Below, piece by piece: positions 50,301-58,259 of a stretch of 64,000 nucleotides of DNA. A program made the position numbers and the translations under genes. Where the stretch lies: the IMG/VR virus record IMGVR_UViG_3300009154_000033, positions 1-64,000 of that record; one strand, 5' to 3'. The number at the start of each line of letters is the position of its first letter. Position 1 is the stretch's first letter. Source of the DNA: a virus. The notes beneath the pieces were generated by a model, which was not told the DNA's origin, searched no databases, and worked only from the letters and a program-made list of their open reading frames with translations.

Positions 50301-53300
50301 TGAAGTTCAAGCATTTGCTTCCAGCTGTCGTAGGAGTCTAAGTCCTCATGCGCATTTGATGGGCGATACTTAGGATTAGCACCAAAAAATAGCCACTTAG
50401 CTGTAGCCAAGAAACTATTCATTTCAGCTTTAAATTCCCTAATAACACCAGCACGTTGACCTCTACCAACCATAGTCATAATTTCTAGTAGAGCATCAGC
50501 GTTGGTTGTGGTAAGAATCATGTCTGCATCTGTCATACTTCCAGGAGTTGCAAGACTTGAAGTCTTATTTGGATTTCCGACTAGACGTTCGTCATCCTCG
50601 TCCTTAATCTCCAAAACCTGGTTAGCAAAATCAGCAACATCCTGTCCGGCACGGAACATCATGGTTAGAGGTAGGGTTACCATTCTTCTAAACATATTTA
50701 GGCTGTTGACGGCTCCACGGAACTGATAGATAGATTGGTGAGGATCTCCAACAACAACAAGCTGTATGCCATTGTTGTGTAGAGTCTCTTGCTCATCCAT
50801 AAGTCTAAAGAATACTCCGTTAACGTCCTGAGCCTCATCAATCAGAATAATGTCTGGGATTGCACCAAGACCGTGGGCGCTTTCTCCCTTAGAGTTAACT
50901 TCTTTTAGATTAGGGTGGCTAAGAGCAAAGTTCTTCATCATATCGTTGAAAGTTACAGGAATCTGACGAACGCTGTCATCGTGCGGCTCTAGTTTTTCTT
51001 TCCATATTTTCTGAGCTAGCTCTAGGAAGAATGGGGTATAAGCCTCAGGGCCTCCTATTTTTTCTCCAATTGCATCGTCGAAGTGTTTTCTTTCAATCAT
51101 GTCATCTGCACTAATAGTCCAGTTGTTTAGACCCTTAAGTGTAATTTTTACTGCTAAGAACTTAGAAATTCTTTTTCCATTACCTAGCTCTACTTCGTTT
51201 GGAATCTTGAAGTAATCAGCTATATCTAAAAAGCCATTGATCGGTCTATTTTTTGCATCCGACTGCTTCTTCATAGCAATAAACTTCTTAGAAAGTTTGC
51301 TATTTACAGGAGCTTTGAAAGATACAGAGTCCATAGTTCTAATTTCAGTATTTCCAGGGAACTTAAGTCTGTTCTCATCTGCAATAGCTTTGTTGAAAGC
51401 CATAGCAAGAATTCTCTTCTTAGGGAAGTAGTGAAGTATTGCCTTTGCAAGACCGATCAAGGTAGTAGTTTTACCTGTACCGGCTAGAGCCTTGATAACA
51501 ACTGACCATCCACGAATACCAGCTTCAATAGCGTCTTTCTGCTGATCGGTGTACTCTTTATCCAAGAATTCAATATCGTGTCTACCTGTAGCCAGCTCAG
51601 CCTTGTTCTTGGTATCTTCAGGACGTTCTCTATTTTGAGATGGGGCATCGATAACATCTTGAGCTGCTTGCTCTAGTTTCTTAATAGCAGAGTTGATAGC
51701 ACGCTTTTCTGCTGGACTACTAGTAGAGCTTAAAGCATCTTGCAAATTAGTCATAGCATATGAGAGCCGAGACAAAGTACTCTGCTGATTCACGCCTTCG
51801 CGAAGTTGACTAGGGCCACTCTTTTTGTGACGGTCAGGATATTTCTCATCTAGGTAAGCATTTAACTTATCTAGGTCATATCCAGTAGGGACTCGTAAGC
51901 CATCAACGTCTAGGTTGTTAGCAATGGCGTAGTCAAGTTCTAGACCGTCCATTTCCTTAACTAGATCACCGATTTCGTTAGAGTTGACATTTGGAAGCAA
52001 CTTCCAGATCTCTTCTCTACGTTCCGCAGATACTATGTCTCTAGGATCCAATAGACGTCTTTCAACGCTCTTCAACTGCTTAGGGCTTGGTTTTCTGATC
52101 TTATTTAGTGGATCATCAATAACGTTGCTTTCAGTAAGAGGTTGTTCACCATCGTCTGGCTTTGGAGGAAATAAGCTTGAGAAAGTAGGACGATCGTTTG
52201 TAGGAGTTCCTTCTGGAGATGTAGAGTTAAGAGCATTTCTTGCTTCTTGCTCTAGATCCTTAGGATCTGGTTCGTCTCCTCTAGCAGCTCTTTCAACAGC
52301 TCTATCAGCTATAAATTTTAAAGCACGTTCGACAAATGCTTCGTATCCTGGAATATACTTAGCAAGTTTTGCATCATAGTCATTATCTGAAGCATCGAGA
52401 TCAAAGATATTGTCTTTAATCAAATCGGTTCCAGACTTAGCTCTCTTAAGCATCTGCCCTAGAAGTTTGACGTTAAGTTCTAGATCATTAGCTGCATTAT
52501 GTAATGAATTACTAGGAATACCTTCGTATCTTCCTAAAGCTTCTAGAGCGGTAGAACCATGTATACCAAAGTCTCCTACCTTATATGGACCACCAAGGTT
52601 AGTTTTTTTGTTAAATACATTGTAAATGTGATCAGCTAGTCCAAGCGTGTCAATCATTCCAGCAGGAGAATATTCTGCTAGTCCAGCTTCTTTAAGAGTT
52701 CTATTTAGGACTTCTAAATCGTAATCAGCAACGTTGTGACCAGCTAAAACTGCGTCTGGTCCTAGAAATTCTAAAGCCTTAGCAATAACTTCACTCTTGG
52801 TTGGGAGACTTGCAATCCACTCAGGAGTTACTCGATTGCCTTTGTCATCCTTTATATTTGCCATAGACCATGAACTTAAAGGAGATCCAGGATTCATGTA
52901 GCTTATAAACTTATCAACGATTTCTCCGTTTACAACTTTATATATAGCAATCTGAATTGGATCGTTTTTAACATGAGGCTGTAAAGGGTCAAAGATACCG
53001 GTAGTTTCAAAATCAATAAAGTGTAGAACTTTATCTCTCAAAGCTTCAGTTACATCATCCCAGTTCTTTGCTCCAGCCATCCAGTCGCGAACAACGCCCC
53101 AGAAAGCCTTAGGTTTAACTCTTGCAGGAGGTCTAGGCTTATTTGGGTGGTTAGAGTAGTCAATGATTCCAGGAACTGGATCGGTGTCAACTGGGATCTC
53201 TGGAGATTCAACAGGATTTGGCTCAAATACCTCTGCTGATGTGCTGTGGTCTACTTCATCTTCTAGAGATGGGTCGTAATCATTTTCGAATGGACTATTG

Positions 53301-56300
53301 TGGTATCCATCTCTACCCATAACAGAGCCGACTTCAGCTGCAAGTTTTTCAAGAGTCTCTACGGTCTTAGGCTTTTTATTCTTAAGACGTCCGTAGGTGT
53401 GAGCATTATCTGAGTCAGTTAGACCCTTCTTAATAGTCTCTAGACGTTCCATAACCTTAGCAGGTTTGATTACGTACTTTCTACGTAGGTCAAGCATACG
53501 CTTAAGATCCCTGATGTCGTCGACTGCTCCGTCGATGATTCTTCTACCATCGGCATTTACAAGATCTCTGTGATTAGCAACAAAAGCTGCTAAACGAGTC
53601 AGAGCGTAGCGAGATCTACGAGCAGCATTCTTACGAGCTTGTCTATTAACATATTGCTTTACTTCTTCTTGATCTTTTTCTTCAGCAAGAATCTCTTTAC
53701 GAGCTTCATCGGTTGGCTTGTAGTCTTCCCAGCCTTCAGGGGCATTAGGTCTGCCAATAAGATCCATCAGGTTTAGGTCATTAATAGACGCTCCGCCTTC
53801 AATGGCTTTCTTTATTAGAATACTGTCGTGAGCATCTTCACGAGCTTTAAGTTCAGAGATGATTTGAGTACTTACCTCGTATACGTTCATCCTAGGAACG
53901 GCTTTGACAATTGCAGCAATTTCTCTGTCGCTTGCTAATCCCTTGTCAAAGATACGTTCGATGCTGGCAAGCATTCTGTCAGATGCACCGTCAAAATCTC
54001 TAGCAACTAGCCCGTACTTGTTCTTAGGCTTGTACTGCTCTTTGAATGGATGCTCCTTGAATGTGTAATACCATTCACGGATCTCGCGAGCATTCATGTC
54101 TTTGTAGTTGTCCATAAACTCTTGGACTAAATCTTGAGGAATATCTCTATCCTCTAAGAATCTTTCAATACCAACAAGTTGGCCATCGCTAGGGCCCATA
54201 GCTTCTTGAGGAACGTTGCTGCTAAGGTACTTAGGACTTTCAGTAGGCTGATCTGCTAGCCAGTAGTCAGGCTTACCGTTTACAGTGTTCTCGGCTGCTC
54301 TAAGTTTTTCTAATTCAGCTATTTCTTCTGGAGTAGGTTCTGGAGCCTGAGGTGGTTTAAAAGGTAGACTATAAGCTTTTTCGTGAAGTTGATCGTACTC
54401 TGCCCTGGTTAGGGTGTTGTCATCGATCTTTTTTCTGATCTCTTCTGCTTCTTGTTTACTCCAGTTTTTGTTATCTAAAGCCCAATTTAGGAATGATTTT
54501 TGAAGCCATGAAGCCATGCCTTTTTCAGGTGAGGTAAGTTCACGGAAGTTCTTTTCAATATACGCTGCAAGATCATTTACTTCTTTTACAGTGTGCTCTT
54601 CAGGATTCTTTCTGATCGCTCTAACTTTATCCCAAAGCTCTGGCTCATCTTGAACGTATCTAGAGTTTAGGATTGCAACTAGACGACGGACCTGACCCTC
54701 GTTAGGAATGAAGTCATCATTAACTCTGTTTTGAGAAGGACCTAAATCTGTATTCTTTGCTTCTTTAGAATTTACATATTTTGTTAAAGCTGAGTGCAGT
54801 CTAGATACATAGTAGGTGTCATCGTTAAACTTGTTTGGCTCATCTTCGGATGCAACATGCATCTCGTAGTATATTTCTGCAACAGCTTTTCGAGTTTTTT
54901 CTGCACTTCTACCGTTAGTAATATCGAAATCTTTAAACTCCGAGTACAAACTGAATCTATGTAGATTATCTGGAAGTTTAAACCAGTCTCTAAGAGCTTG
55001 AGTAAGAACCTCATTTTCATCTTCACCAGGATAGATAGGGTGTGTCTTTAGAGGACCCATGCGTTTATCTACAATTTGAACGCTTCTTAGGTTATCTCCA
55101 GAATCAACAATTCTGGCAGAAATATCAGATCTTGAACCCTGTCCAGCCCAAAAACCATTGTCATTAAACTTTGGAGTGGTAAAGTCTCCAGGATAAGTGT
55201 CCTGTAGGAACTGTGCAATGATTGCATCAGCTTTCTTGATCATGTCAGAACCTGGGCCGAAGTAATCGTACTGGAAACGTTCTGATGGGTCTAGCTTAGA
55301 ATACATCTCTCTTTGGTAGTCCGGAACGTTGGCAATGTTAGGGTTAAACAGCGGGTCTAAAGCTTCTAGATATTTAATAGCATGGACCTGGTCTTCAACC
55401 TGCTCCCAGTTAAAGAATGGAACCTGAGTGTCCATAGTGAAGTCACTATTGCCGTCACGTTCGGTTAGGGTATACACACCGTCAGACATAATTGGTTGGA
55501 ATGAAACGTCTCCAGTTCTTTGGTCATACACCAAAGCAACGTCTGATTGACCATATCCGTAAGTTACGCGGAATCTGCGATCTTTAGATAAGTATGTGTT
55601 GTCTCCAATTTTGTTCCAGCCTTCTGGCATGGAACCATCTGGATCATTTTCGTTTTTGCCAGTAGATTCTGGCTTAGGCTCTTCTTCTGGAGTTTCTCGG
55701 TTTTGACTAGGAACAACTGCTTCTACAGCAGGTTTTTCTTCAGGAGTTAGATCCTGGTTATCTTTATCTCCGAAACGATCATCTTCATCTCCAGCAATCT
55801 TCTGTACGCCAGCCCAGTCTTGTGCAAAACCAATAGGGCTTTTATTTCCCTTAGCACGCTTTGAACCCCAAACAGTAATAACTGGCTTAGTCATGTCTAG
55901 GTTTTCAGTACCATCGGTGCCTACTATTTCTAGGCTATCGCCATACGCTTCTTTAGCTTTTTCTACAAAACTTTCAGTAACTTTATTAGGCTTATTTACC
56001 ACAGAAGCGGTGTAGCCATCAGCTGAATCGTAGACTGCGTCAGAGTGAAGTTCATTACCGGTAAAAGTTGAACTAGTCGGAGTATACGGACTCTTTACCC
56101 AGCCTTCTGGCATATCAGCAACAACAAGATCTTTAATATCAACAATGTCGTTATCATTTGGAACCGCTTTTCCAACTGGAAGATCTTTAACTGCTTCGGC
56201 AGGTAGAATAGCTGCAACGGCTTCAAAAGCTGACGCTGGAATTTTGTAAAGTCCATTTTTTAAACCCGGAATATCTGTAATTTCAAAGTCTATGTAGCCA

Positions 56301-57067
56301 CCATTTTCAGAGTAACCTGCAACTTTACCTGTAACGCTTCTAACGTCTCCTTTAGGAAAACGTACGTTTACTTTTCCACCGCCACCCATTTCGATCCATC
56401 GACCCTTAGAGTCACGGAGCTGACGCTTGGCACGAAGTGAACGCCAGAAGCTCGAGTTCTTACCTTTGAAAACATTCATTGCTGAGTGGTAAGCACTCTT
56501 TACTTTACTTAAGAGACCGGCTGTAAGAGGGCTAACAAGTACGTCAATTGGCAGACTTCCAGCTGGAAGAGCTAGTAGACGTGTGTATGCGTGTTGAAAT
56601 TGTACGTCCATTGGGTGGGCACCGTAAACAGATGCAACTAGTGAACGAACTTCTTCATCTTCAATACGTGGATCTGCTGAGTACCAAGCACCACGTCGAG
56701 TACGAAACGTAATTGGATCAAGTGACAACTCAGCTGTAGAACTTGGGTGGTATTCAGGTAGTAGATCGGTGTTACGGTCTTGACCGTTAGGACGTGGGCC
56801 TTCTGTAGCCAAACTAAGGAAATGCGAAAGCTCACGAAGAACGTTGAAGTAACGTACGTCGGTAGTAAGATTTTCTGCTGCAGAAGCAGTGAGTGATCTC
56901 AATGCAACAGTTTCTAATTGCTGTTCGGTGACTCTACGAATCTCTTCAACTCGAGCATTCTGCTCTAGCGTGAAGTTAAAGATCAGCTCGGATACAGAGA
57001 TATCCTCTGGCATCTCGACTGATAGCTGGTCATCAAACTGCTTAATTAGATTAATTTTCTTACTCAC
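47369..57067 (-). CDS. Giant 3232-residue polyvalent protein: exonuclease, SF1 helicase, ArdC-zincin
   Basis: GTG start 17 bases after the Dps-like gene. The N-terminus (1-300) has phage structural character: a GQDRNTDLLPEYHPSS motif shared with the neighbouring Dps-like protein, then LRDSKGRWIEMGGGGKVNVRF, a glycine-turn motif also at the start of the 6018-residue protein. About 780-1300 are helical repeats ('GPSDGQLVGIERFLEDRDIP', 'SDRMLASIERIFDKG'). About 1340-1545 is a DEDDh exonuclease (FIDFETTG; HNVADYDLE; HNAANDLE). About 1835-2475 is an SF1 helicase. About 2820-3100 is ArdC with a zincin. Seven PSQNRE-type motifs separate the parts. ArdC protects incoming DNA from restriction; helicase and nuclease could act on DNA during entry (inference). 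Confidence 0.88.
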   Translation of the reverse strand: MSKKINLIKQFDDQLSVEMPEDISVSELIFNFTLEQNARVEEIRRVTEQQLETVALRSLTASAAENLTTDVRYFNVLRELSHFLSLATEGPRPNGQDRNTDLLPEYHPSSTAELSLDPITFRTRRGAWYSADPRIEDEEVRSLVASVYGAHPMDVQFQHAYTRLLALPAGSLPIDVLVSPLTAGLLSKVKSAYHSAMNVFKGKNSSFWRSLRAKRQLRDSKGRWIEMGGGGKVNVRFPKGDVRSVTGKVAGYSENGGYIDFEITDIPGLKNGLYKIPASAFEAVAAILPAEAVKDLPVGKAVPNDNDIVDIKDLVVADMPEGWVKSPYTPTSSTFTGNELHSDAVYDSADGYTASVVNKPNKVTESFVEKAKEAYGDSLEIVGTDGTENLDMTKPVITVWGSKRAKGNKSPIGFAQDWAGVQKIAGDEDDRFGDKDNQDLTPEEKPAVEAVVPSQNRETPEEEPKPESTGKNENDPDGSMPEGWNKIGDNTYLSKDRRFRVTYGYGQSDVALVYDQRTGDVSFQPIMSDGVYTLTERDGNSDFTMDTQVPFFNWEQVEDQVHAIKYLEALDPLFNPNIANVPDYQREMYSKLDPSERFQYDYFGPGSDMIKKADAIIAQFLQDTYPGDFTTPKFNDNGFWAGQGSRSDISARIVDSGDNLRSVQIVDKRMGPLKTHPIYPGEDENEVLTQALRDWFKLPDNLHRFSLYSEFKDFDITNGRSAEKTRKAVAEIYYEMHVASEDEPNKFNDDTYYVSRLHSALTKYVNSKEAKNTDLGPSQNRVNDDFIPNEGQVRRLVAILNSRYVQDEPELWDKVRAIRKNPEEHTVKEVNDLAAYIEKNFRELTSPEKGMASWLQKSFLNWALDNKNWSKQEAEEIRKKIDDNTLTRAEYDQLHEKAYSLPFKPPQAPEPTPEEIAELEKLRAAENTVNGKPDYWLADQPTESPKYLSSNVPQEAMGPSDGQLVGIERFLEDRDIPQDLVQEFMDNYKDMNAREIREWYYTFKEHPFKEQYKPKNKYGLVARDFDGASDRMLASIERIFDKGLASDREIAAIVKAVPRMNVYEVSTQIISELKAREDAHDSILIKKAIEGGASINDLNLMDLIGRPNAPEGWEDYKPTDEARKEILAEEKDQEEVKQYVNRQARKNAARRSRYALTRLAAFVANHRDLVNADGRRIIDGAVDDIRDLKRMLDLRRKYVIKPAKVMERLETIKKGLTDSDNAHTYGRLKNKKPKTVETLEKLAAEVGSVMGRDGYHNSPFENDYDPSLEDEVDHSTSAEVFEPNPVESPEIPVDTDPVPGIIDYSNHPNKPRPPARVKPKAFWGVVRDWMAGAKNWDDVTEALRDKVLHFIDFETTGIFDPLQPHVKNDPIQIAIYKVVNGEIVDKFISYMNPGSPLSSWSMANIKDDKGNRVTPEWIASLPTKSEVIAKALEFLGPDAVLAGHNVADYDLEVLNRTLKEAGLAEYSPAGMIDTLGLADHIYNVFNKKTNLGGPYKVGDFGIHGSTALEALGRYEGIPSNSLHNAANDLELNVKLLGQMLKRAKSGTDLIKDNIFDLDASDNDYDAKLAKYIPGYEAFVERALKFIADRAVERAARGDEPDPKDLEQEARNALNSTSPEGTPTNDRPTFSSLFPPKPDDGEQPLTESNVIDDPLNKIRKPSPKQLKSVERRLLDPRDIVSAERREEIWKLLPNVNSNEIGDLVKEMDGLELDYAIANNLDVDGLRVPTGYDLDKLNAYLDEKYPDRHKKSGPSQLREGVNQQSTLSRLSYAMTNLQDALSSTSSPAEKRAINSAIKKLEQAAQDVIDAPSQNRERPEDTKNKAELATGRHDIEFLDKEYTDQQKDAIEAGIRGWSVVIKALAGTGKTTTLIGLAKAILHYFPKKRILAMAFNKAIADENRLKFPGNTEIRTMDSVSFKAPVNSKLSKKFIAMKKQSDAKNRPINGFLDIADYFKIPNEVELGNGKRISKFLAVKITLKGLNNWTISADDMIERKHFDDAIGEKIGGPEAYTPFFLELAQKIWKEKLEPHDDSVRQIPVTFNDMMKNFALSHPNLKEVNSKGESAHGLGAIPDIILIDEAQDVNGVFFRLMDEQETLHNNGIQLVVVGDPHQSIYQFRGAVNSLNMFRRMVTLPLTMMFRAGQDVADFANQVLEIKDEDDERLVGNPNKTSSLATPGSMTDADMILTTTNADALLEIMTMVGRGQRAGVIREFKAEMNSFLATAKWLFFGANPKYRPSNAHEDLDSYDSWKQMLELHQEDSDPAVGRLLGIMELTQARLEEQERDNDGKAVFAELKRTVDGARIIGIQGFKKPSDGNWGDEGDLGNFISYKIENGAIRLYNTGDAKPWTPELKNPNNGTKNNSDTLSSMGYTWDTGKTWDWTTPVQGNGSEQLSALVDALSGADVDSVVLTAHRAKGLEAKQVKLSGTWFKPNPQKDADAIEKGNMPRSLTTEALNLMYVAVTRTMDELDPGMLDWLDGKIEEFKSKRKDYLRQLEARSDKSPDQPTSQNTESSGPEIVEVDPNTLQKGDTVVTAKGNKRIKMISRHDSDEVSVFFEAIDGGGGASYVNGQQAKKVIGGPSQNREGATNPDSKYDYTANWNTEYLGGPEGNDYKHTWSSPDGKYEATISNDAIQVRKNGTTIFQGDNSIDAKSDPENVKESSLDIVAKAIESDSDSTPNKSASEQPVMSEEEINAAYDEAIQAEYDYQMSLEPISRDPQYPGGERGLKELTEAVHAAERMTAEIETPVLDPIPNGLDPEEYVAQLRSALPNKRVELYTDENGDKFVKVSEVANKSGIFGASEAIFGWKDLEDNGPSQNRENSKPIKSNKDAVDQVMAQITEAMDKGIIPWKKPWTGGGSYLPTSGATGKNYKGGNLVILEVLSQFRGYKGTRWYTKNAIAKLGGYVDENDGVLITKVVKSKYTVKPDETKTIIDPKTGDQKPDDGSRTKTRLDIDVVYNEDVVKGITIPPLPRKDPPPMHEVEDIILASYTGGPNIQYAPGDSAFWSPQTDTVSLPLREQFNSTEEHLDTLFHELVHSTGDPQRLDRKDLLDNYGKHKDVRAREELIAEIGAAILASMFGINTSIENVAAYVQSWKRFLETEPNALFEAASMASKAVDYILAGYYEDNPDEEYDPTNQPGATSMPIEPVTGEDGSSGGLGGGVNYRIEGNRIFLMGDTMAAKDLIKSVSLVPKDKKIPFSFFWDRKANNWSISLADPEDRVNILNQLKALLGG
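47372..48610 (-). other. Segment of the 3232-aa protein: ArdC-like domain with zincin
   Basis: Residues about 2820-3232. DAVDQVMAQITEAMDKGIIPWKKPW and the following TGATGKNYKGGN..RWYTKNAIAKLGG are the ArdC N-terminal ssDNA-binding pattern. TLFHELVHSTGDPQRL (about 3030) plus REELIAEIGAAIL (about 3063) form the zinc site. ArdC blocks type I restriction in conjugative plasmids (family knowledge). The final 90 residues (YRIEGNRIFLMGDTMAAKDLIKS) are a separate small alpha/beta unit. Confidence 0.87.
48611..55711 (-). repeat. Seven PSQNRE-type hexapeptide motifs in the 3232-aa protein
   Basis: Codon positions: 55694-55711 (PSQNRE), 54722-54739 (PSQNRV), 51797-51814 (PSQLRE), 51626-51643 (PSQNRE), 49535-49552 (TSQNTE), 49316-49333 and 48611-48628 (PSQNRE). 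The three variants change one to two residues. Arg codons used are CGA, AGA, CGC and CGT; Ser codons TCT, AGT and TCA. Confidence 0.92.
49553..51625 (-). other. Segment of the 3232-aa protein: UvrD/Rep-type SF1 helicase
   Basis: Residues about 1815-2505, bounded by motifs at both ends. Walker A ALAGTGKTTTL (about 1861), motif Ia-like ILAMAFNKAIADE, Walker B IDEAQD (about 2075), motif III GDPHQSIYQFRGA (about 2103), motif V TAHRAKGLEAKQV (about 2407), motif VI LMYVAVTRT (about 2455). All key residues are present, so it should be an active ATPase. Confidence 0.9.
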
Positions 57068-57084
57068 CGGAAAAATCTTTCTTA

Positions 57085-58242
57085 CTACTTAGTTGGTAAA
57101 AGGTCTGCATCTTTGCTTTTATACAGATCGGTAACTAGCTTTACTGCACGATCGAAAGGAGGCTCAAACTCGTTGATTGCTCTCTTCCAGACAGCGCGTA
57201 TTGCTGGAACTACTTCATACCCTAAACCTGAATATTCAGCTAGAGAGTAAATTGCATCTTCTGGACTGCTGTAGTCCATTTCAGATTTAATAGAGATGGC
57301 AAGATCTCTACTGGCAGCAATAGATGCAGTCAGGCCTTGACTAGTGTCTACTGTGCTGCAAGGGTGGCTAGTAGGTAGCAAATCATTGTCCTGCGTATAA
57401 CGCGCATTTGATGGACGCTTATTTTCTACCAGAGATAGGAATGCTTGTACTCTAGCTTCTGCCCAAGTAGATAGTTCGGTGTCTGGCTTACCGCTAGCGG
57501 TGAAGGCACGAACACCTCGTCTATATACTGCACGCAAAGTCGCGATTGAGACAAGATCATCTAAATCTTTTCCAGCATTGTGCTCTTTGGTCCAACGTGA
57601 AAGTTGTTTTTCAGTTTCATTTGAAAAGGTAACTTTTTTAGTTAGGTAAGCATTGTCATTCTTTGCAGCGGAAACGTAAACAGGAGTTGCAGGCTGATCT
57701 ACCACATCTTGCGATGCTGTTATAGGTAGGTCAGCCTCAGATTTTCCCAAGTCGCCCTGAGCTGTTGAATCAGCTCCAATGATTGTGCCTAGCTGCCATG
57801 CCCACTTGTTGTGCTGGTCATCGCGTTCAGCTAGGAAGTTTGCAATACCCTGCTCGTTAAGAGCATTGGCAATATCAAAAGCAGCTCTGATTACGCTGAT
57901 AATGTAAGCATTTGCTTGGTAAAGAGATGCAGACATGTCAACTGGATCAGCTGAAACTGGAGTTGCTTGAATTCCTGTAAGAGATGCGTAGTCAGTTAGC
58001 AAGAATGGTGCATCAAATCCTAGTTTGCGAATGTTTTCTGCAAAAGGGTCGATTGCACCGTCTGCATCTTCATAGATTTCTGCAAACTTGTCGTGGAACT
58101 GTGGAAAGTTGATTCCACGTACGTTCCAGTGGTAGCCGTGTGATAGAAATTTGAAAGTTACTGTATCTGAGAGCAGAACAGCTAGCATCTGAGCAAGATC
58201 TTGCTTAGTAGCCGGGACTTCCTGAGTAATTGATAAATCCAT
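57085..58242 (-). CDS. Dps/ferritin-like protein fused to a phage structural domain
   Basis: 385 residues, ATG with AAGGAG. Residues about 10-165 are Dps-like: LLSDTVTFKFLSHGYHWNVRGINFPQFHDKFAEIYEDADGAIDPFAENIRKLGFDAP, with the HWNVxG and HxxF...E...D spacing of the Dps ferroxidase site; a second helical pair follows (NALNEQGIANFLAERDDQHNKWAWQLG). The C-terminal part (LVSIATLRAVYRRGVRAFTASGKP; WAEARVQAFLSLVENKRPSNARYTQDNDLLPTSHP) is a domain found in actinophage portal-region proteins and ends in a second DLLP motif. Dps binds DNA and oxidises iron. Located between portal and the giant genes, so it may be packaged; whether it protects virion or host DNA is open. Confidence 0.78.
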   Translation of the reverse strand: MDLSITQEVPATKQDLAQMLAVLLSDTVTFKFLSHGYHWNVRGINFPQFHDKFAEIYEDADGAIDPFAENIRKLGFDAPFLLTDYASLTGIQATPVSADPVDMSASLYQANAYIISVIRAAFDIANALNEQGIANFLAERDDQHNKWAWQLGTIIGADSTAQGDLGKSEADLPITASQDVVDQPATPVYVSAAKNDNAYLTKKVTFSNETEKQLSRWTKEHNAGKDLDDLVSIATLRAVYRRGVRAFTASGKPDTELSTWAEARVQAFLSLVENKRPSNARYTQDNDLLPTSHPCSTVDTSQGLTASIAASRDLAISIKSEMDYSSPEDAIYSLAEYSGLGYEVVPAIRAVWKRAINEFEPPFDRAVKLVTDLYKSKDADLLPTK

Positions 58243-58259
58243 TGGATTTTCTCCTTAGT

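Noticed and set aside
28871-57067. Inteins or self-splicing elements as explanation for the recurring hexapeptide
   Set aside because: No intein blocks (N-terminal Cys with later HN-C/S) surround the sites, and segments between sites are diverse effector domains.
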